A DNA stretch of 64,000 nucleotides, from contig JAGNKU010000003.1 in NCBI GenBank assembly GCA_017999985.1, positions 124,001-188,000 of the forward strand, read 5' to 3'. Below are positions 8,853 to 16,774 of the stretch, piece by piece. Under the pieces are notes generated by a model, which was not told the origin of the DNA, searched no databases, and was given only the letters and a program-made list of their open reading frames with translations. The position numbers and the translations under genes were made by a program. Numbering within the stretch: position 1 is the first letter of the stretch; the number at the start of each line of letters is the position of its first letter. Source of the DNA: Phycisphaerae bacterium. Its GTDB lineage: Bacteria > Planctomycetota > Phycisphaerae > UBA1845 > Fen-1342.

Positions 8853-9701
8853 TCAGCCGGTGATCAGGCGATAGCCGGTGATGGCCAGCAATACGAGAAA
8901 CGTATAGCGCAGCCAGCGGACGGGGAGGCGGTGCGTCAGGCCGGCGCCGCACCAGCCGCCCAGGATCGCACCGGGGGCCAGCCAGAGGGCCAGCCACCAG
9001 CCCGTCGCTGCACTCATCTTCGGGTCGGCCGGCAGGCGCGCGATGAATGTTGTCAGACTCAGCGATGTCAGCGCTGCCACGCCAATGATCATCACCGTGG
9101 AGTTCGCGATCGCGTTACGCAGCCGGACGCCGAAGAGCAGGCTCTGCGCGGGCACAGCCCAGATGCCGCCGCCGACGCCGAGCAGCCCCGCGATGATGCC
9201 GGCGGGCAGGCCGACGATGGTCCCGAGCAGCGCCCGCCGGCGCGGCATGGGGCACGCGTCACACAGGTGCGGCTCGCCCTTGAGCGAGCGCCATTCCTGG
9301 AACGCGGTGACGACGACGACGAATTCGAGGAACACGCCGAAGATCCGGCGGAGCGTGTTCGTGCTCGCGCCCGTGAGATAGCTCGCCGTGAGCACGCCGG
9401 CGAGCACGCCGACGAGCGCCAGCGGCACCATCCCGGGCAGCATGGCGTAGACAACGGCCTTAGCGCGGCTGTGCCGGATGGCCGCGGGTAGCGACAGGAT
9501 GATCGAGGTCGTAATGGCGGCGAGCTTGTAGGCGTGGAAGTAGTTGGGGCCGTAGGTCTCAGCTTGCCCGAGGATAAAGACCATGGCGGGGATCATGACG
9601 ATGCCACCGCCGATGCCGAGCATGCCACCCAGCACGCCGGCGAGCGCGCCGATGCCGAGCAGCTCGAGGATTTGTGTCAGGCTGACGGCGGCGAGCAGCA
9701 C
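8853..9701 (-). CDS. TauE/SafE (TSUP) family membrane transporter
   Basis: Inner-membrane permease of the sulfite exporter TauE/SafE family; substrates are typically sulfur-containing anions or small organic acids, and the specific one here cannot be read from sequence. The 282-residue protein is strongly hydrophobic, with about eight helices. It shows the internal duplication of the family: a glycine-rich loop GVLGGMLGIGGGIVMIP near the N-terminus is repeated as GIIAGLLGVGGGIWAVP in the middle. Start is GTG at 9701 with GAGGA upstream. It is divergent from the phosphatase gene at 9824. Confidence 0.9.
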   Translation of the reverse strand: MLLAAVSLTQILELLGIGALAGVLGGMLGIGGGIVMIPAMVFILGQAETYGPNYFHAYKLAAITTSIILSLPAAIRHSRAKAVVYAMLPGMVPLALVGVLAGVLTASYLTGASTNTLRRIFGVFLEFVVVVTAFQEWRSLKGEPHLCDACPMPRRRALLGTIVGLPAGIIAGLLGVGGGIWAVPAQSLLFGVRLRNAIANSTVMIIGVAALTSLSLTTFIARLPADPKMSAATGWWLALWLAPGAILGGWCGAGLTHRLPVRWLRYTFLVLLAITGYRLITG

Positions 9702-9790
9702 GCGGGGTCCTCATGCCGGTCGCGGGAATCCTAGCTGGGCCGGCGTGCGGTGCAAACGGCTGGCGCGGTAGAATCACGGAGGGACGGGAC

Positions 9791-9796
9791 TATACT
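9791..9796 (+). promoter_or_regulatory. possible -10 element upstream of the phosphatase gene
   Basis: TATACT, 27 bases before the chosen ATG at 9824. No clear -35 was found. It supports the internal start over an in-frame ATG at 9713. Confidence 0.35.
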
Positions 9797-9823
9797 CGGG
9801 CGGAGCTCGAGCAGGGCCTGCTG

Positions 9824-10432
9824 ATGGTGCGAAGTCGCAAACGGCGAGTGGTCGTGACGGTGCTGGCGCTCGCGGTGTGCGCGGCCGCGGTCGGCGTCGG
9901 GGCCGCGTGCTACGCGAATCGCCTGCCGAAGCGGTTCGCGCCCGTGGTCGAGGGGCGCCTCTATCGCAGCGGGGAGGTTTCGCCGAGCCAACTGGAGCGG
10001 CTGCAGCGCGACTATGGGATCGGGCGGGTCGTGTGTCTTCTGAACTCCGAAGCGCGGGTGACGGCGGCGGAGCGGGAGGCGGCCCAACGGCTGGGCGTCG
10101 TGTGGGAAAACGTCTCGTTGCCGGGCGATGGTGCGAGTACGCCGGCGGAGCGGGATCGGATTCGGCAGTTGCTGCTGGATCCGAATGCGCCGCCGACGCT
10201 GGTGCACTGTGCGGCGGGGGTGAATCGCACCGGGCTGGCGGTGGGGATGTACCGACTGCACGCGCAGCATTGGCCGCTGGAGAAGGTGATGGCCGAGCTG
10301 TTGGCGAGTGATTTCGAGAACGAGCCGAAACACGAAGAGCTGCGGGCGGCGCTCGTGGCGGAGGCGGCCAGCACGCAGCCGGCCGCTGATCGCGGGCCAG
10401 AAGCGTCTGATGCCGTGGGGGATGCGGATTAG
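9824..10432 (+). CDS. membrane-anchored tyrosine/dual-specificity phosphatase family protein
   Basis: Predicted protein phosphatase of 202 residues. The N-terminus is basic and followed by one membrane helix (VVVTVLALAVCAAAVGVGAA), so the catalytic domain is probably outside the cytoplasmic membrane or membrane-tethered. The domain contains YRSGEVSP early and the P-loop HCAAGVNRTG (HCxxGxxRT), with catalytic Cys and Arg present. The general-acid Asp probably lies in LPGDGAST. ATG 9824 is used because a -10-like TATACT lies in the 5' extension; the ORF is open to 9713. The C-terminal 30 residues are Ala-rich and probably disordered. Substrate unknown. Confidence 0.85.
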   Translation: MVRSRKRRVVVTVLALAVCAAAVGVGAACYANRLPKRFAPVVEGRLYRSGEVSPSQLERLQRDYGIGRVVCLLNSEARVTAAEREAAQRLGVVWENVSLPGDGASTPAERDRIRQLLLDPNAPPTLVHCAAGVNRTGLAVGMYRLHAQHWPLEKVMAELLASDFENEPKHEELRAALVAEAASTQPAADRGPEASDAVGDAD

Positions 10433-10452
10433 CCGCGGGGCACCAAACAACA

Positions 10453-10480
10453 GGGGGCCCGTGCCGAAGCACGAGTCCCC
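10453..10480. terminator. hairpin between convergent genes
   Basis: GGGGGCCCGTGC-CGAA-GCACGAGTCCCC folds with a CGTGC/GCACG core, a CGAA loop and a GGGG/CCCC base. It lies between the phosphatase (+) and sigma factor (-) genes. There is no strong T tract; a G/A-rich GGAGGAGGAGGGAGG follows on the plus strand. Confidence 0.6.
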
Positions 10481-10516
10481 TGGAGGAGGAGGAGGGAGGT
10501 AGAGGCTCGGGGCCTA

Positions 10517-11281
10517 TCAGGCAACCAGGTCGCAGGCCGCATTGGCGAACCGCGACCGCAGTTGATCAACAATGTCAGCGTGCCGCTGGCAAACGCGGGA
10601 CTCGCTCACGCCGAGCACGGCGCCGATGGCGGCCATCGTCAGCTTCTCGTAGTAGTAGAGCGTAAGGATGAGGCGGTCCTGCTCCTTGAGGCCGCGGGTG
10701 ACATACTCGCGGATCAGCTCGCGCTCGGTGTGGTGTGCGGGCCCGGGGCAGGGATCGACCGGTACGAGCGCGCTCATGCGGCTGTCGTCGTTGCGGTCGC
10801 CGCCGCAGTCCAGGGGCACATTGTGCGAGGCGGCGACACTCTTGCGCATGCGGATGAATTTCGAGACGGGCATGTTCATGCGGCGGGCGAGTTCGACCGT
10901 GGTGGGCAGGCGTCCGGACTCGGCCTGGAAGCGTTCCTCGGCCGAGTTCATGGAGCGCTCAAAGTTACGCCCGGAGCGGCCGAGGGGGTCGATCTCGCGC
11001 TGCCAGTCGCGGATGGCGCCGACGATGCGCTGGCGACAGTAGGTTTCGAACTTGACGCCCCGACCCGGGTCAAACGACGTGACCGCCGCGATGAGGCCGT
11101 CATAGCCCGCGCTGGCGAGTTCATCGGCGGAGACGCGCGGCCAGAGGCGCCGGGCGAGGATCTCGGCGAGCTTGTGCACGAGCGGGACATAGTGTTCGAC
11201 GAGGCGATTGCGGGCGTCGACGGATTGGGTGCGGCGGAAGTTTTTCCAGAGGGTTGCGACCGTGTCCTGCTTGGTCTTCAT
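10517..11281 (-). CDS. FliA/WhiG-type RNA polymerase sigma factor
   Basis: Alternative sigma-70 family factor of 254 residues with regions 2, 3 and 4. Region 2 includes the DELASAGYDGLIAAVTSFD helix and KFETYCRQRIVGAIRDWQR, typical of the sigma-28 (FliA/WhiG/SigF) group. Region 3 is SAEERFQAESGRLPTTVELA. Region 4 has a helix-turn-helix (LTMAAIGAVLGVSESRVCQRH). It is larger than an ECF factor and lacks region 1.1. No flagellar or anti-sigma gene is adjacent, so the regulon is unknown. The start ATG 11281 has GAGGAG 11 bases upstream. A sigma-28-like promoter lies 120 bases upstream, suggesting autoregulation. Confidence 0.92.
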   Translation of the reverse strand: MKTKQDTVATLWKNFRRTQSVDARNRLVEHYVPLVHKLAEILARRLWPRVSADELASAGYDGLIAAVTSFDPGRGVKFETYCRQRIVGAIRDWQREIDPLGRSGRNFERSMNSAEERFQAESGRLPTTVELARRMNMPVSKFIRMRKSVAASHNVPLDCGGDRNDDSRMSALVPVDPCPGPAHHTERELIREYVTRGLKEQDRLILTLYYYEKLTMAAIGAVLGVSESRVCQRHADIVDQLRSRFANAACDLVA

Positions 11282-11400
11282 GTTTCCCGAGGCTCCTCAT
11301 GCATTGGGTGATGCGCGAACCTCTGCCGAGCCAGGATGGGCTGATGGGATTGGGTGGCCTCTACCCGACTCTGGCGCCTTCTCCTCATGGGCAACGCGAC

Positions 11401-11430
11401 TGTTATCGAACTGAGGTTACGTAAATCTTA
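11401..11430 (-). promoter_or_regulatory. sigma-28-like promoter candidate upstream of the sigma factor gene
   Basis: On the minus strand TAAGATTT, then 12 bases, then TTCGATAA. This resembles the FliA consensus TAAAGTTT-N11-GCCGATAA at about 12 of 16 positions, with a spacer one base long. It is placed to give a leader of roughly 115 nt. Confidence 0.4.
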
Positions 11431-11753
11431 ACCCAAAATCACATGTAAGTGGGAACGCGAGGTTTCCCATTTTAACATTTTTTTCGATTTTCGTGTAAGT
11501 TGATTGTATCTGTTAATTTAGGTTGCATCAGAAAATGTGAGCGAAGAATCGCTTCAAACACCTTGCCAGTGACGGTATTCCGCCGAACTTCGGCGGGTAT
11601 GTGCGATAAGATCATTTATAATAACGTATTACAGCCAGTGCAGCCGGACTTGCGCAAGCGTGAACGCGTTGACAGCCTGTCGGCGGCTGTTCAATGCGAT
11701 TATCGTTGATTCATGGAAACAAAGTTAACATGGGATGAATTACATAATGAACA
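11431..11753. other. AT-rich intergenic region with two hairpins
   Basis: Conspicuously AT-rich in GC-rich surroundings. AAGTGGGAA-cgcgaggt-TTCCCATTT (11447-11472) is followed by TAACATTTTTTTCG, which resembles an intrinsic terminator on the plus strand. A second perfect palindrome CCGCCGAA-C-TTCGGCGG lies at 11580-11596. A 69-codon open frame here (11500-11709) has no coding character. The region separates the 5' end of the sigma gene from the 3' end of the GH3 gene. Confidence 0.55.
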
Positions 11754-13430
11754 TTAGGATGCCGTTGCGGCGTCGGGAGCCTGGGCGAGGTCGAGGGCGC
11801 GGTCGTCCTGACCGGGGGCTGGGAACAGGCAGGGACGCTTGTACTGCTCGGTCGTTGAGCGACGCGCCGCGGCCAGGCGGGCGTCCATCGTTGTCAGGCT
11901 CGTGAGGGACACGCTTCGGACCCGCAGGGGGCCGAGTCGGTTGGACTTGCGCCGTGAGTCGTACTCTTCGTTCTGGAGCGCCAATTCGGCGTCGAGGGTG
12001 GCTGCGAGTGCCGGGTGTTCGGCGTGCGTAGCGCTCACGCGGTAGTAAGGTGGATCGGCCCAGCACGGGGCGGCCACGAAGTCGAACTCCGGGAGCGCGA
12101 GTCGCCGGCAGGTTGCCTGGACGGCGGCGACCAGTTGATTCTCCGTGAGCTTCTCGCCGGCGACCGACGCGACGCGCCCGGCGCGGTGCAGGAACTCGAC
12201 GAGCGGGGCCGCGCCGAGGTGGCCGTGGACGCGGACCACGTCGTCGAGGCGATAGCGGACCAGGCCGGACGTGTTGGTGAGGACCACCACGTAGTCACGG
12301 CCGACCTCCAACTCCTTGAATTGGAGCGTAGGCGGATGAGCGGCGTCGGCATCCGCGAGGGGGATGAACTCGAAGACGCCCGCGGTGACATCGAGCACGC
12401 CGATGGGGGTATTGTCGTCGAACGGGATGCTGACGCGTCCTTCGCTGGCGAGGAGGCCGACGTCACGGACGGGAACGGGTCCCCACCACTCGGCGAGGCG
12501 CCCGAGGTAATGGCCGAGGCTTCCGCCGGTCCAGCAGGCGACGAAGGACAACCGCCAGTAGTCGCGGGGCCTGAGGGTACCGTGTTGGCGGCGCAGCCGG
12601 GTCAATTCGGCGGCACGTCGCGGGTTGGGGCGCAGGCCGGTGGACAGTGTGCGGCGGAGGGTAGCGTCGCTCACAAGTTCGGGGGCGACCGTGCCGTCGT
12701 GGACGTCGCGGATTAGCGTCTCGCTGAGTTCGTCGGTGGTGCGGGCCATCTGGATGAGCGTCGCGGGGTTCGCGGTGATGGCGAAGGCGACATCGCGGAC
12801 GACGCCGAGCCGCATGAGGGTGTAATAGCGAGCGCGGGCGTCCGGCACGTGGCTGATTTCGGGGCGGCCTACATAGAAGCGTCGCACGATGCGCTTCTGC
12901 GCCAAGGCGAGCAGGCCGGTGATCGCGCCGCAGGGGATGCCGGCAGAGGTTGTCTCGGCGTCGTGGCGCCCGGAGGACTGTAGGATAGCGCGCAACACGG
13001 CGTCGGGGTGGTCCGCGAGCATCTTGATGCCGAACGTGTTCCAGCCGCGACGGTAGTCGGCGACGAAGTCGGGTGTCACGGGGATACGCTTCGGCAGGGC
13101 CATCGTGCCGCTGCTGGTGGCGAACATGAGGATGGGCGTGCCGGGGCTGAAGAGGGCCTGGGTGTCGCCGTCACAGAGGCGGTCGATGGTGGGGCGATAG
13201 TCTTCGTAGGTCGCGAGCGGGACAGCGCGACGGAGGTCCGCGAGCGAGCGGACGGCGGCCAAGCCGTACCGGCGACCGAAGTCGCTGTTCGTCACGAGGC
13301 GGAGAACACGCATGAGTGCTTGCTGCTGGGCAGTGTCAACGTTGTCAAGGGTCCGCTGAAACCGTGCCAACACGCGGCGGGCGTGCAGCATGGCCAGGCG
13401 GGCCGCGATATGTTCCAGCAGGGTCGGCAT
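11754..13430 (-). CDS. GH3 auxin-responsive promoter family protein (acyl-adenylating enzyme fold)
   Basis: Member of the GH3 family, best known in plants for ATP-dependent conjugation of amino acids to carboxylic acids such as auxin; bacterial members are common but mostly uncharacterised. The 558-residue protein is full length. The ATP-binding motifs are recognisable: FATSSGTMALPKRIPVT (phosphate loop, residues about 104-120), the long middle domain, and the motif LVRYRLDDVVRVHG, with the C-terminal domain from about 420 (GEKLTENQLVAAV). Cytoplasmic or membrane-associated through a hydrophobic-poor N-terminus; no signal peptide. An alpha/beta hydrolase gene on the same strand ends 82 bases upstream. 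Substrate unknown. Confidence 0.9.
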   Translation of the reverse strand: MPTLLEHIAARLAMLHARRVLARFQRTLDNVDTAQQQALMRVLRLVTNSDFGRRYGLAAVRSLADLRRAVPLATYEDYRPTIDRLCDGDTQALFSPGTPILMFATSSGTMALPKRIPVTPDFVADYRRGWNTFGIKMLADHPDAVLRAILQSSGRHDAETTSAGIPCGAITGLLALAQKRIVRRFYVGRPEISHVPDARARYYTLMRLGVVRDVAFAITANPATLIQMARTTDELSETLIRDVHDGTVAPELVSDATLRRTLSTGLRPNPRRAAELTRLRRQHGTLRPRDYWRLSFVACWTGGSLGHYLGRLAEWWGPVPVRDVGLLASEGRVSIPFDDNTPIGVLDVTAGVFEFIPLADADAAHPPTLQFKELEVGRDYVVVLTNTSGLVRYRLDDVVRVHGHLGAAPLVEFLHRAGRVASVAGEKLTENQLVAAVQATCRRLALPEFDFVAAPCWADPPYYRVSATHAEHPALAATLDAELALQNEEYDSRRKSNRLGPLRVRSVSLTSLTTMDARLAAARRSTTEQYKRPCLFPAPGQDDRALDLAQAPDAATAS

Positions 13431-13512
13431 GGCAACTTCGCTGAGAGAATTACGACGAGCACTGCTTGGCGGGCGGCATTGTAACGTGGCCGACGGCCGG
13501 CGCGCGGCCTGA

Positions 13513-14580
13513 TCAGTCGGTGACGGTCGCGGCGGCGGGGGCGGCGGCCATGAGAGGCGTTGGCGGTTGCGGCGTGAGACCCGCGAGGTGGCGGTCGAAG
13601 AAACCGGTGGTCAGTCGCCGGTAGAATTCGGGGTGGTGCACGACCGCCTGGTTATGGCGGGCGCCGGGGGCGATCCAGAGGGCCTTGGGCTGTGGCGCGA
13701 GCGCGTACAGCCGCCGGCTCTGTTCGACGGGGAGGTACGAGTCCTTTTCGCCGTGGATGAAGAGCATCGGGCGGGGCGCAAGGCGCTTGATGGCCTTGCG
13801 CACGGAGGGGAAGCGGCATTTGAACTCGCGGCGTGCAAAGTGGAACATCGACCAGCGCAGGAAGCGCCAGAAAGCGGGCGGGTGGTTTTCGTAGACCACG
13901 CGGACCTTGGCGAAGATGTAGGCCCAGCGGCGCATGAAGTATTCGATGGTGCTGTCGGTGCTGAAGGCGCCATCGGCGACGATGACGCGAATGCTGGGAT
14001 ACTCGAGCGCGACGAGGATGGCGGCGCACGCGCCGCGCGAGATGCCAAACACGCCGAACTCGACCGGGTAGCCGTGGGCCTCAAGCCAGTGCTCGGCGTA
14101 GGCGGCCGCGCCGCGCATGTCGTCGAGATCGCGGTCGGTGACCCACTGGCGGGGCGTGTAGTCGGGTGGGCATTCGGATAGCCCGTGACCACGGAAGTCG
14201 AACGTGAGGATGTCGTAGCCGGTTTCCTGGAGCGGGCGGCAGTACCGGGCACAGGAGTACATGTCCGCGCAGAACTCGTGCGCGAACACGACGAGTCCGC
14301 GGCGCGGGACCGCCGGATTGGCGCGGATGATCATGCCTTGGAGCGGCAAGCCATCGTAGGCCGGGAAGAGAATCGGCTCGCCCGTCAGGCGGTCGAAGTC
14401 GAGGGGAGTGCGCGAAAGCGGGGGCTTCGTGGTGCGCATAATATTGAGGGAAATGCGCACGTACTTCATGAGGACCATGGCCGGCACAATGATCAGCGTG
14501 ACGATGGTCGAAACGATCAGGACCAGCGCCCAATTGCGGGCGAGGGCGTCCAGGGCCGACCAGGCGAGGAGGGACAGCAA
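13513..14580 (-). CDS. membrane-anchored alpha/beta hydrolase
   Basis: Serine hydrolase of the alpha/beta superfamily, 355 residues. An N-terminal membrane helix (WALVLIVSTIVTLIIVPAMV) is followed by the hydrolase core: VVFAHEFCADM (oxyanion region), TFDFRGHGLS, the nucleophile elbow GISRGA, the acid in FIHGEKDSYLP, and the histidine in GARHNQAV. The fold is that of a dienelactone hydrolase or acyl-peptidase-like esterase; substrate unknown. The start is a TTG at 14580, which keeps the membrane helix; ATG codons downstream (MVLMKY) would cut into it. Upstream of and co-directional with the GH3 gene. Confidence 0.85.
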   Translation of the reverse strand: MLSLLAWSALDALARNWALVLIVSTIVTLIIVPAMVLMKYVRISLNIMRTTKPPLSRTPLDFDRLTGEPILFPAYDGLPLQGMIIRANPAVPRRGLVVFAHEFCADMYSCARYCRPLQETGYDILTFDFRGHGLSECPPDYTPRQWVTDRDLDDMRGAAAYAEHWLEAHGYPVEFGVFGISRGACAAILVALEYPSIRVIVADGAFSTDSTIEYFMRRWAYIFAKVRVVYENHPPAFWRFLRWSMFHFARREFKCRFPSVRKAIKRLAPRPMLFIHGEKDSYLPVEQSRRLYALAPQPKALWIAPGARHNQAVVHHPEFYRRLTTGFFDRHLAGLTPQPPTPLMAAAPAAATVTD

Positions 14581-14855
14581 ATCGACGTCTCACAACGAAC
14601 CAGCAACGCCGCCGACCGCGCCGCCGGCAGCAGAGTGAGGTCGCATATTATCGCGGCCCAGATACGCTGTCCACGGCCGGCAAGTCCACCGCCGTCCGTG
14701 GTTCACCGGCGCCCCGGCGTGCCGGACCGTGCGCGGGGCCTTGGCCGGGGCGCTGCCCTGCGCTTGCCATGGCGCGGGCGTTTTCCGATGATAGGCGGTG
14801 TCCCGCGTTACTCGCGGCGGGTGTGTCTCGACCGCGCGAGCGGGAGGAGAGGAAC

Positions 14856-16055
14856 ATGCGAGCAACAGTGTGCCTGATCGTTCTGGTGGTGAGCGGGCTG
14901 GTCCCGGCGTTGCGGGCGGACTCCGCCGACGCGCGCACGGTGCTGCAGCAGGCGGAAGCCGCGATGCACGCGCTGAAGGCGATCCGGTACACGGGGCGCG
15001 GCGAAGCTGAGGGGATCCTGAGCACGCGCGTGCCGACGGTCGAAGGAACGGTCACGCTGGTGCCGGTCGCGGGGGCGGCCATGCCGAAGCTGCGACTGGA
15101 CGCGGAGGTGCGGCCGTTCAACGCGCCCAAGCCGATGACCTTCCAGGTCGCGAATGACGGTAAGCAAGTGACCTTGGTGGACCACACGAACCGGGTGTAC
15201 TTCGACCGGGCATTGCCGGAGGGCAGCCTGCTGCTGAACAACGTGTCGCCGCTGCTGATCCGCGAATTCGGGGCCGCGCAGCCGTTCGCGCGGGAAGCCG
15301 GGGCCGCATCGCTGGAGCTGACGGGCAGCGAGAAGGTGGGCGACGTCGAGTGCGATGTGGTGCACGCCGTGCTATCGCGCGGCGGCGACGAGGTGCGCTG
15401 GTACTTCGGGAAGACCGATCATCTGCCGCGGCGCGTGCAGCGGGTCGTGCAGACGCCGGCGGGAAAAACCACAATCACCACGTCGCTGACGACACTGGAC
15501 ACGCAGCCGCAGATCCAGGAGAGCCTGTTCCACGTCGCCAAGCCGGAGGGGTTCAACGAGCCCCTGACCGGGCGGATGATGCCAGGTCCGGGCGGGGGGG
15601 GCCGCGGGCTGCTGCCGGTGGGGAGCGAGGCGCCGGGCTGGACGCTGCGGAGCGCCGACGGTCAGGAGGTCTCGCTGGGGAAGCTGCGCGGAAAGGTCGT
15701 GCTGCTCGACTTCTGGGCGACCTGGTGCGGGCCGTGCCGCCAGGCGATGCCGGCACTCCAGCGCCTGCATGAGCGGTACAAGGACAAGCCGGTGGCGATT
15801 TTCGCGGTGAACTGCTGGGAGCGCAGCCCGCAGGTGGATCCGGCGGGTTTCCTCAAGCAGAGCGGGTACACGTACCCGGTGCTGTTGAACGCCAATGACG
15901 TCGCGCAGGCGTACAAGGTAACCGGGATTCCGACCTTTTACTTGATCGGGATGGACGGCAAGATCCTGCTGGCGTTTTCGGGTGTTTCGCCGGACGTGGA
16001 GCGACAGATCGAGGCGCTGATCGAGCAGGCTTTGGGGGGCGGGGCGAAGAAGTAG
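14856..16055 (+). CDS. TlpA-like thiol-disulfide oxidoreductase with N-terminal DUF2092-like domain
   Basis: Exported redoxin of 399 residues. A signal peptide (VCLIVLVVSGLVPALRA) leads into a lipoprotein-carrier-like, DUF2092-type domain (about 25-240) predicted to bind hydrophobic ligands. A Gly-rich linker (MPGPGGGGRG) and a thioredoxin/AhpC-TSA domain follow, with the active site WCGPC in FWATWCGPCRQAMP and the cis-proline region GIPTFYLIG. The active-site cysteines are present, so it probably reduces or oxidises disulfides outside the cytoplasm. The ATG at 14856 has an excellent GGGAGGAGAGG. This DUF2092-redoxin fusion is recurrent in planctomycetes. Confidence 0.9.
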   Translation: MRATVCLIVLVVSGLVPALRADSADARTVLQQAEAAMHALKAIRYTGRGEAEGILSTRVPTVEGTVTLVPVAGAAMPKLRLDAEVRPFNAPKPMTFQVANDGKQVTLVDHTNRVYFDRALPEGSLLLNNVSPLLIREFGAAQPFAREAGAASLELTGSEKVGDVECDVVHAVLSRGGDEVRWYFGKTDHLPRRVQRVVQTPAGKTTITTSLTTLDTQPQIQESLFHVAKPEGFNEPLTGRMMPGPGGGGRGLLPVGSEAPGWTLRSADGQEVSLGKLRGKVVLLDFWATWCGPCRQAMPALQRLHERYKDKPVAIFAVNCWERSPQVDPAGFLKQSGYTYPVLLNANDVAQAYKVTGIPTFYLIGMDGKILLAFSGVSPDVERQIEALIEQALGGGAKK

Positions 16056-16253
16056 GCCGCTGTCTGATAATAGGGCACCAGCTTCCGTCGGCGACCAGAC
16101 CGAAAGCGTTAGAGGCTGGGCGAGCGGTTCCCGACGTCTCGACGAAGCGAGTTCTGTCGCCAGCCGGCCGGGTCGTAGCAGACCTGGGGCCGCCCGGCGT
16201 CGGATGGCAAGGGCGGGTTCCGGCGGATGCGGGGTTACGGGTCCGGTCCGGGC
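16056..16253. other. intergenic region, nothing recognised before the rpsU promoter
   Basis: With the promoter and leader, about 310 bases separate the redoxin and rpsU genes. I see no gene or strong hairpin in this first part. Confidence 0.5.
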
Positions 16254-16281
16254 TTGCGGGGGTGCGACCGGCGGCTATACT
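16254..16281 (+). promoter_or_regulatory. sigma-70-type promoter of rpsU
   Basis: TTGCGG (16254-16259), 16-bp spacer, TATACT (16276-16281). It has the same hexamers as the rpsA promoter. Predicted leader is about 80 nt. Confidence 0.7.
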
Positions 16282-16368
16282 GGATGATTCACGGCGCCTG
16301 TGACGGTTCGGGCGCGCGGTAGGACAGCTCGTTGGACGGCGGCGGCCGCCAGGAAAGGTTTGGTGTGC

Positions 16369-16560
16369 ATGATCCGGGTGAAGGTGCGCGGTAGCGAGTC
16401 GGTCGAGCAGATGGTGCGGCGTTTCAAGAAGTTGTGCGAAAAGGAAGGCCTGACGCGCGACATCAAGCGCACCAGTTACTACGAGAAGCCGTCCGAACGT
16501 CGCCGGCGCAAGACCCGCAAGTCGATGAAGCGCATCCAGAAGGACGCGCTGCTGTTCTAG
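16369..16560 (+). CDS. rpsU: 30S ribosomal protein S21
   Basis: Small basic ribosomal protein of 63 residues, part of the 30S platform. The sequence (MIRVKVRGSESVEQMVRRFK, then KRTSYYEKPSERRRRK) matches S21 over its full length. The ATG at 16369 is preceded by AGGAAAGG; an upstream in-frame start at 16300 would lie in the leader and adds no conserved residues. It has its own promoter and a terminator-like hairpin 22 bases downstream, so it is probably a single-gene transcription unit. Confidence 0.95.
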   Translation: MIRVKVRGSESVEQMVRRFKKLCEKEGLTRDIKRTSYYEKPSERRRRKTRKSMKRIQKDALLF

Positions 16561-16581
16561 CCGCGGCGCGACGCGGGGGTG

Positions 16582-16619
16582 CACGCCGGCCGCTGACCCG
16601 TTGCGGCCGGGCCGGCGTG
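16582..16619 (+). terminator. hairpin terminator after rpsU
   Basis: Perfect 10-bp stem CACGCCGGCC / GGCCGGCGTG with an 18-nt loop, just after the rpsU stop. No T tract follows. Confidence 0.6.
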
Positions 16620-16631
16620 GGGGTCGGCGAC

Positions 16632-16661
16632 TTGTCGCGGGTGGTGCCACGGGGGTATATT
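16632..16661 (+). promoter_or_regulatory. sigma-70-type promoter of the pyrophosphatase gene
   Basis: TTGTCG (16632-16637), 18-bp spacer, TATATT (16656-16661). It predicts a leader of about 107 nt to the GTG at 16775. Confidence 0.6.
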
Positions 16662-16774
16662 CCGGGTTGCATTTTTGCCCCGCCGGCCTGATGCGGCGCG
16701 CGAGTCGGGCGCGCGGGGGCAGGTATGTCGCTGGTTTTAGTACAACCGCACGCGCTGTTCGAGGAGAACGCTCC

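Noticed and set aside
11500-11709. 69-codon open frame in the AT-rich gap
   Set aside because: No ribosome site, no codon bias, contains a palindrome; looks like non-coding spacer.
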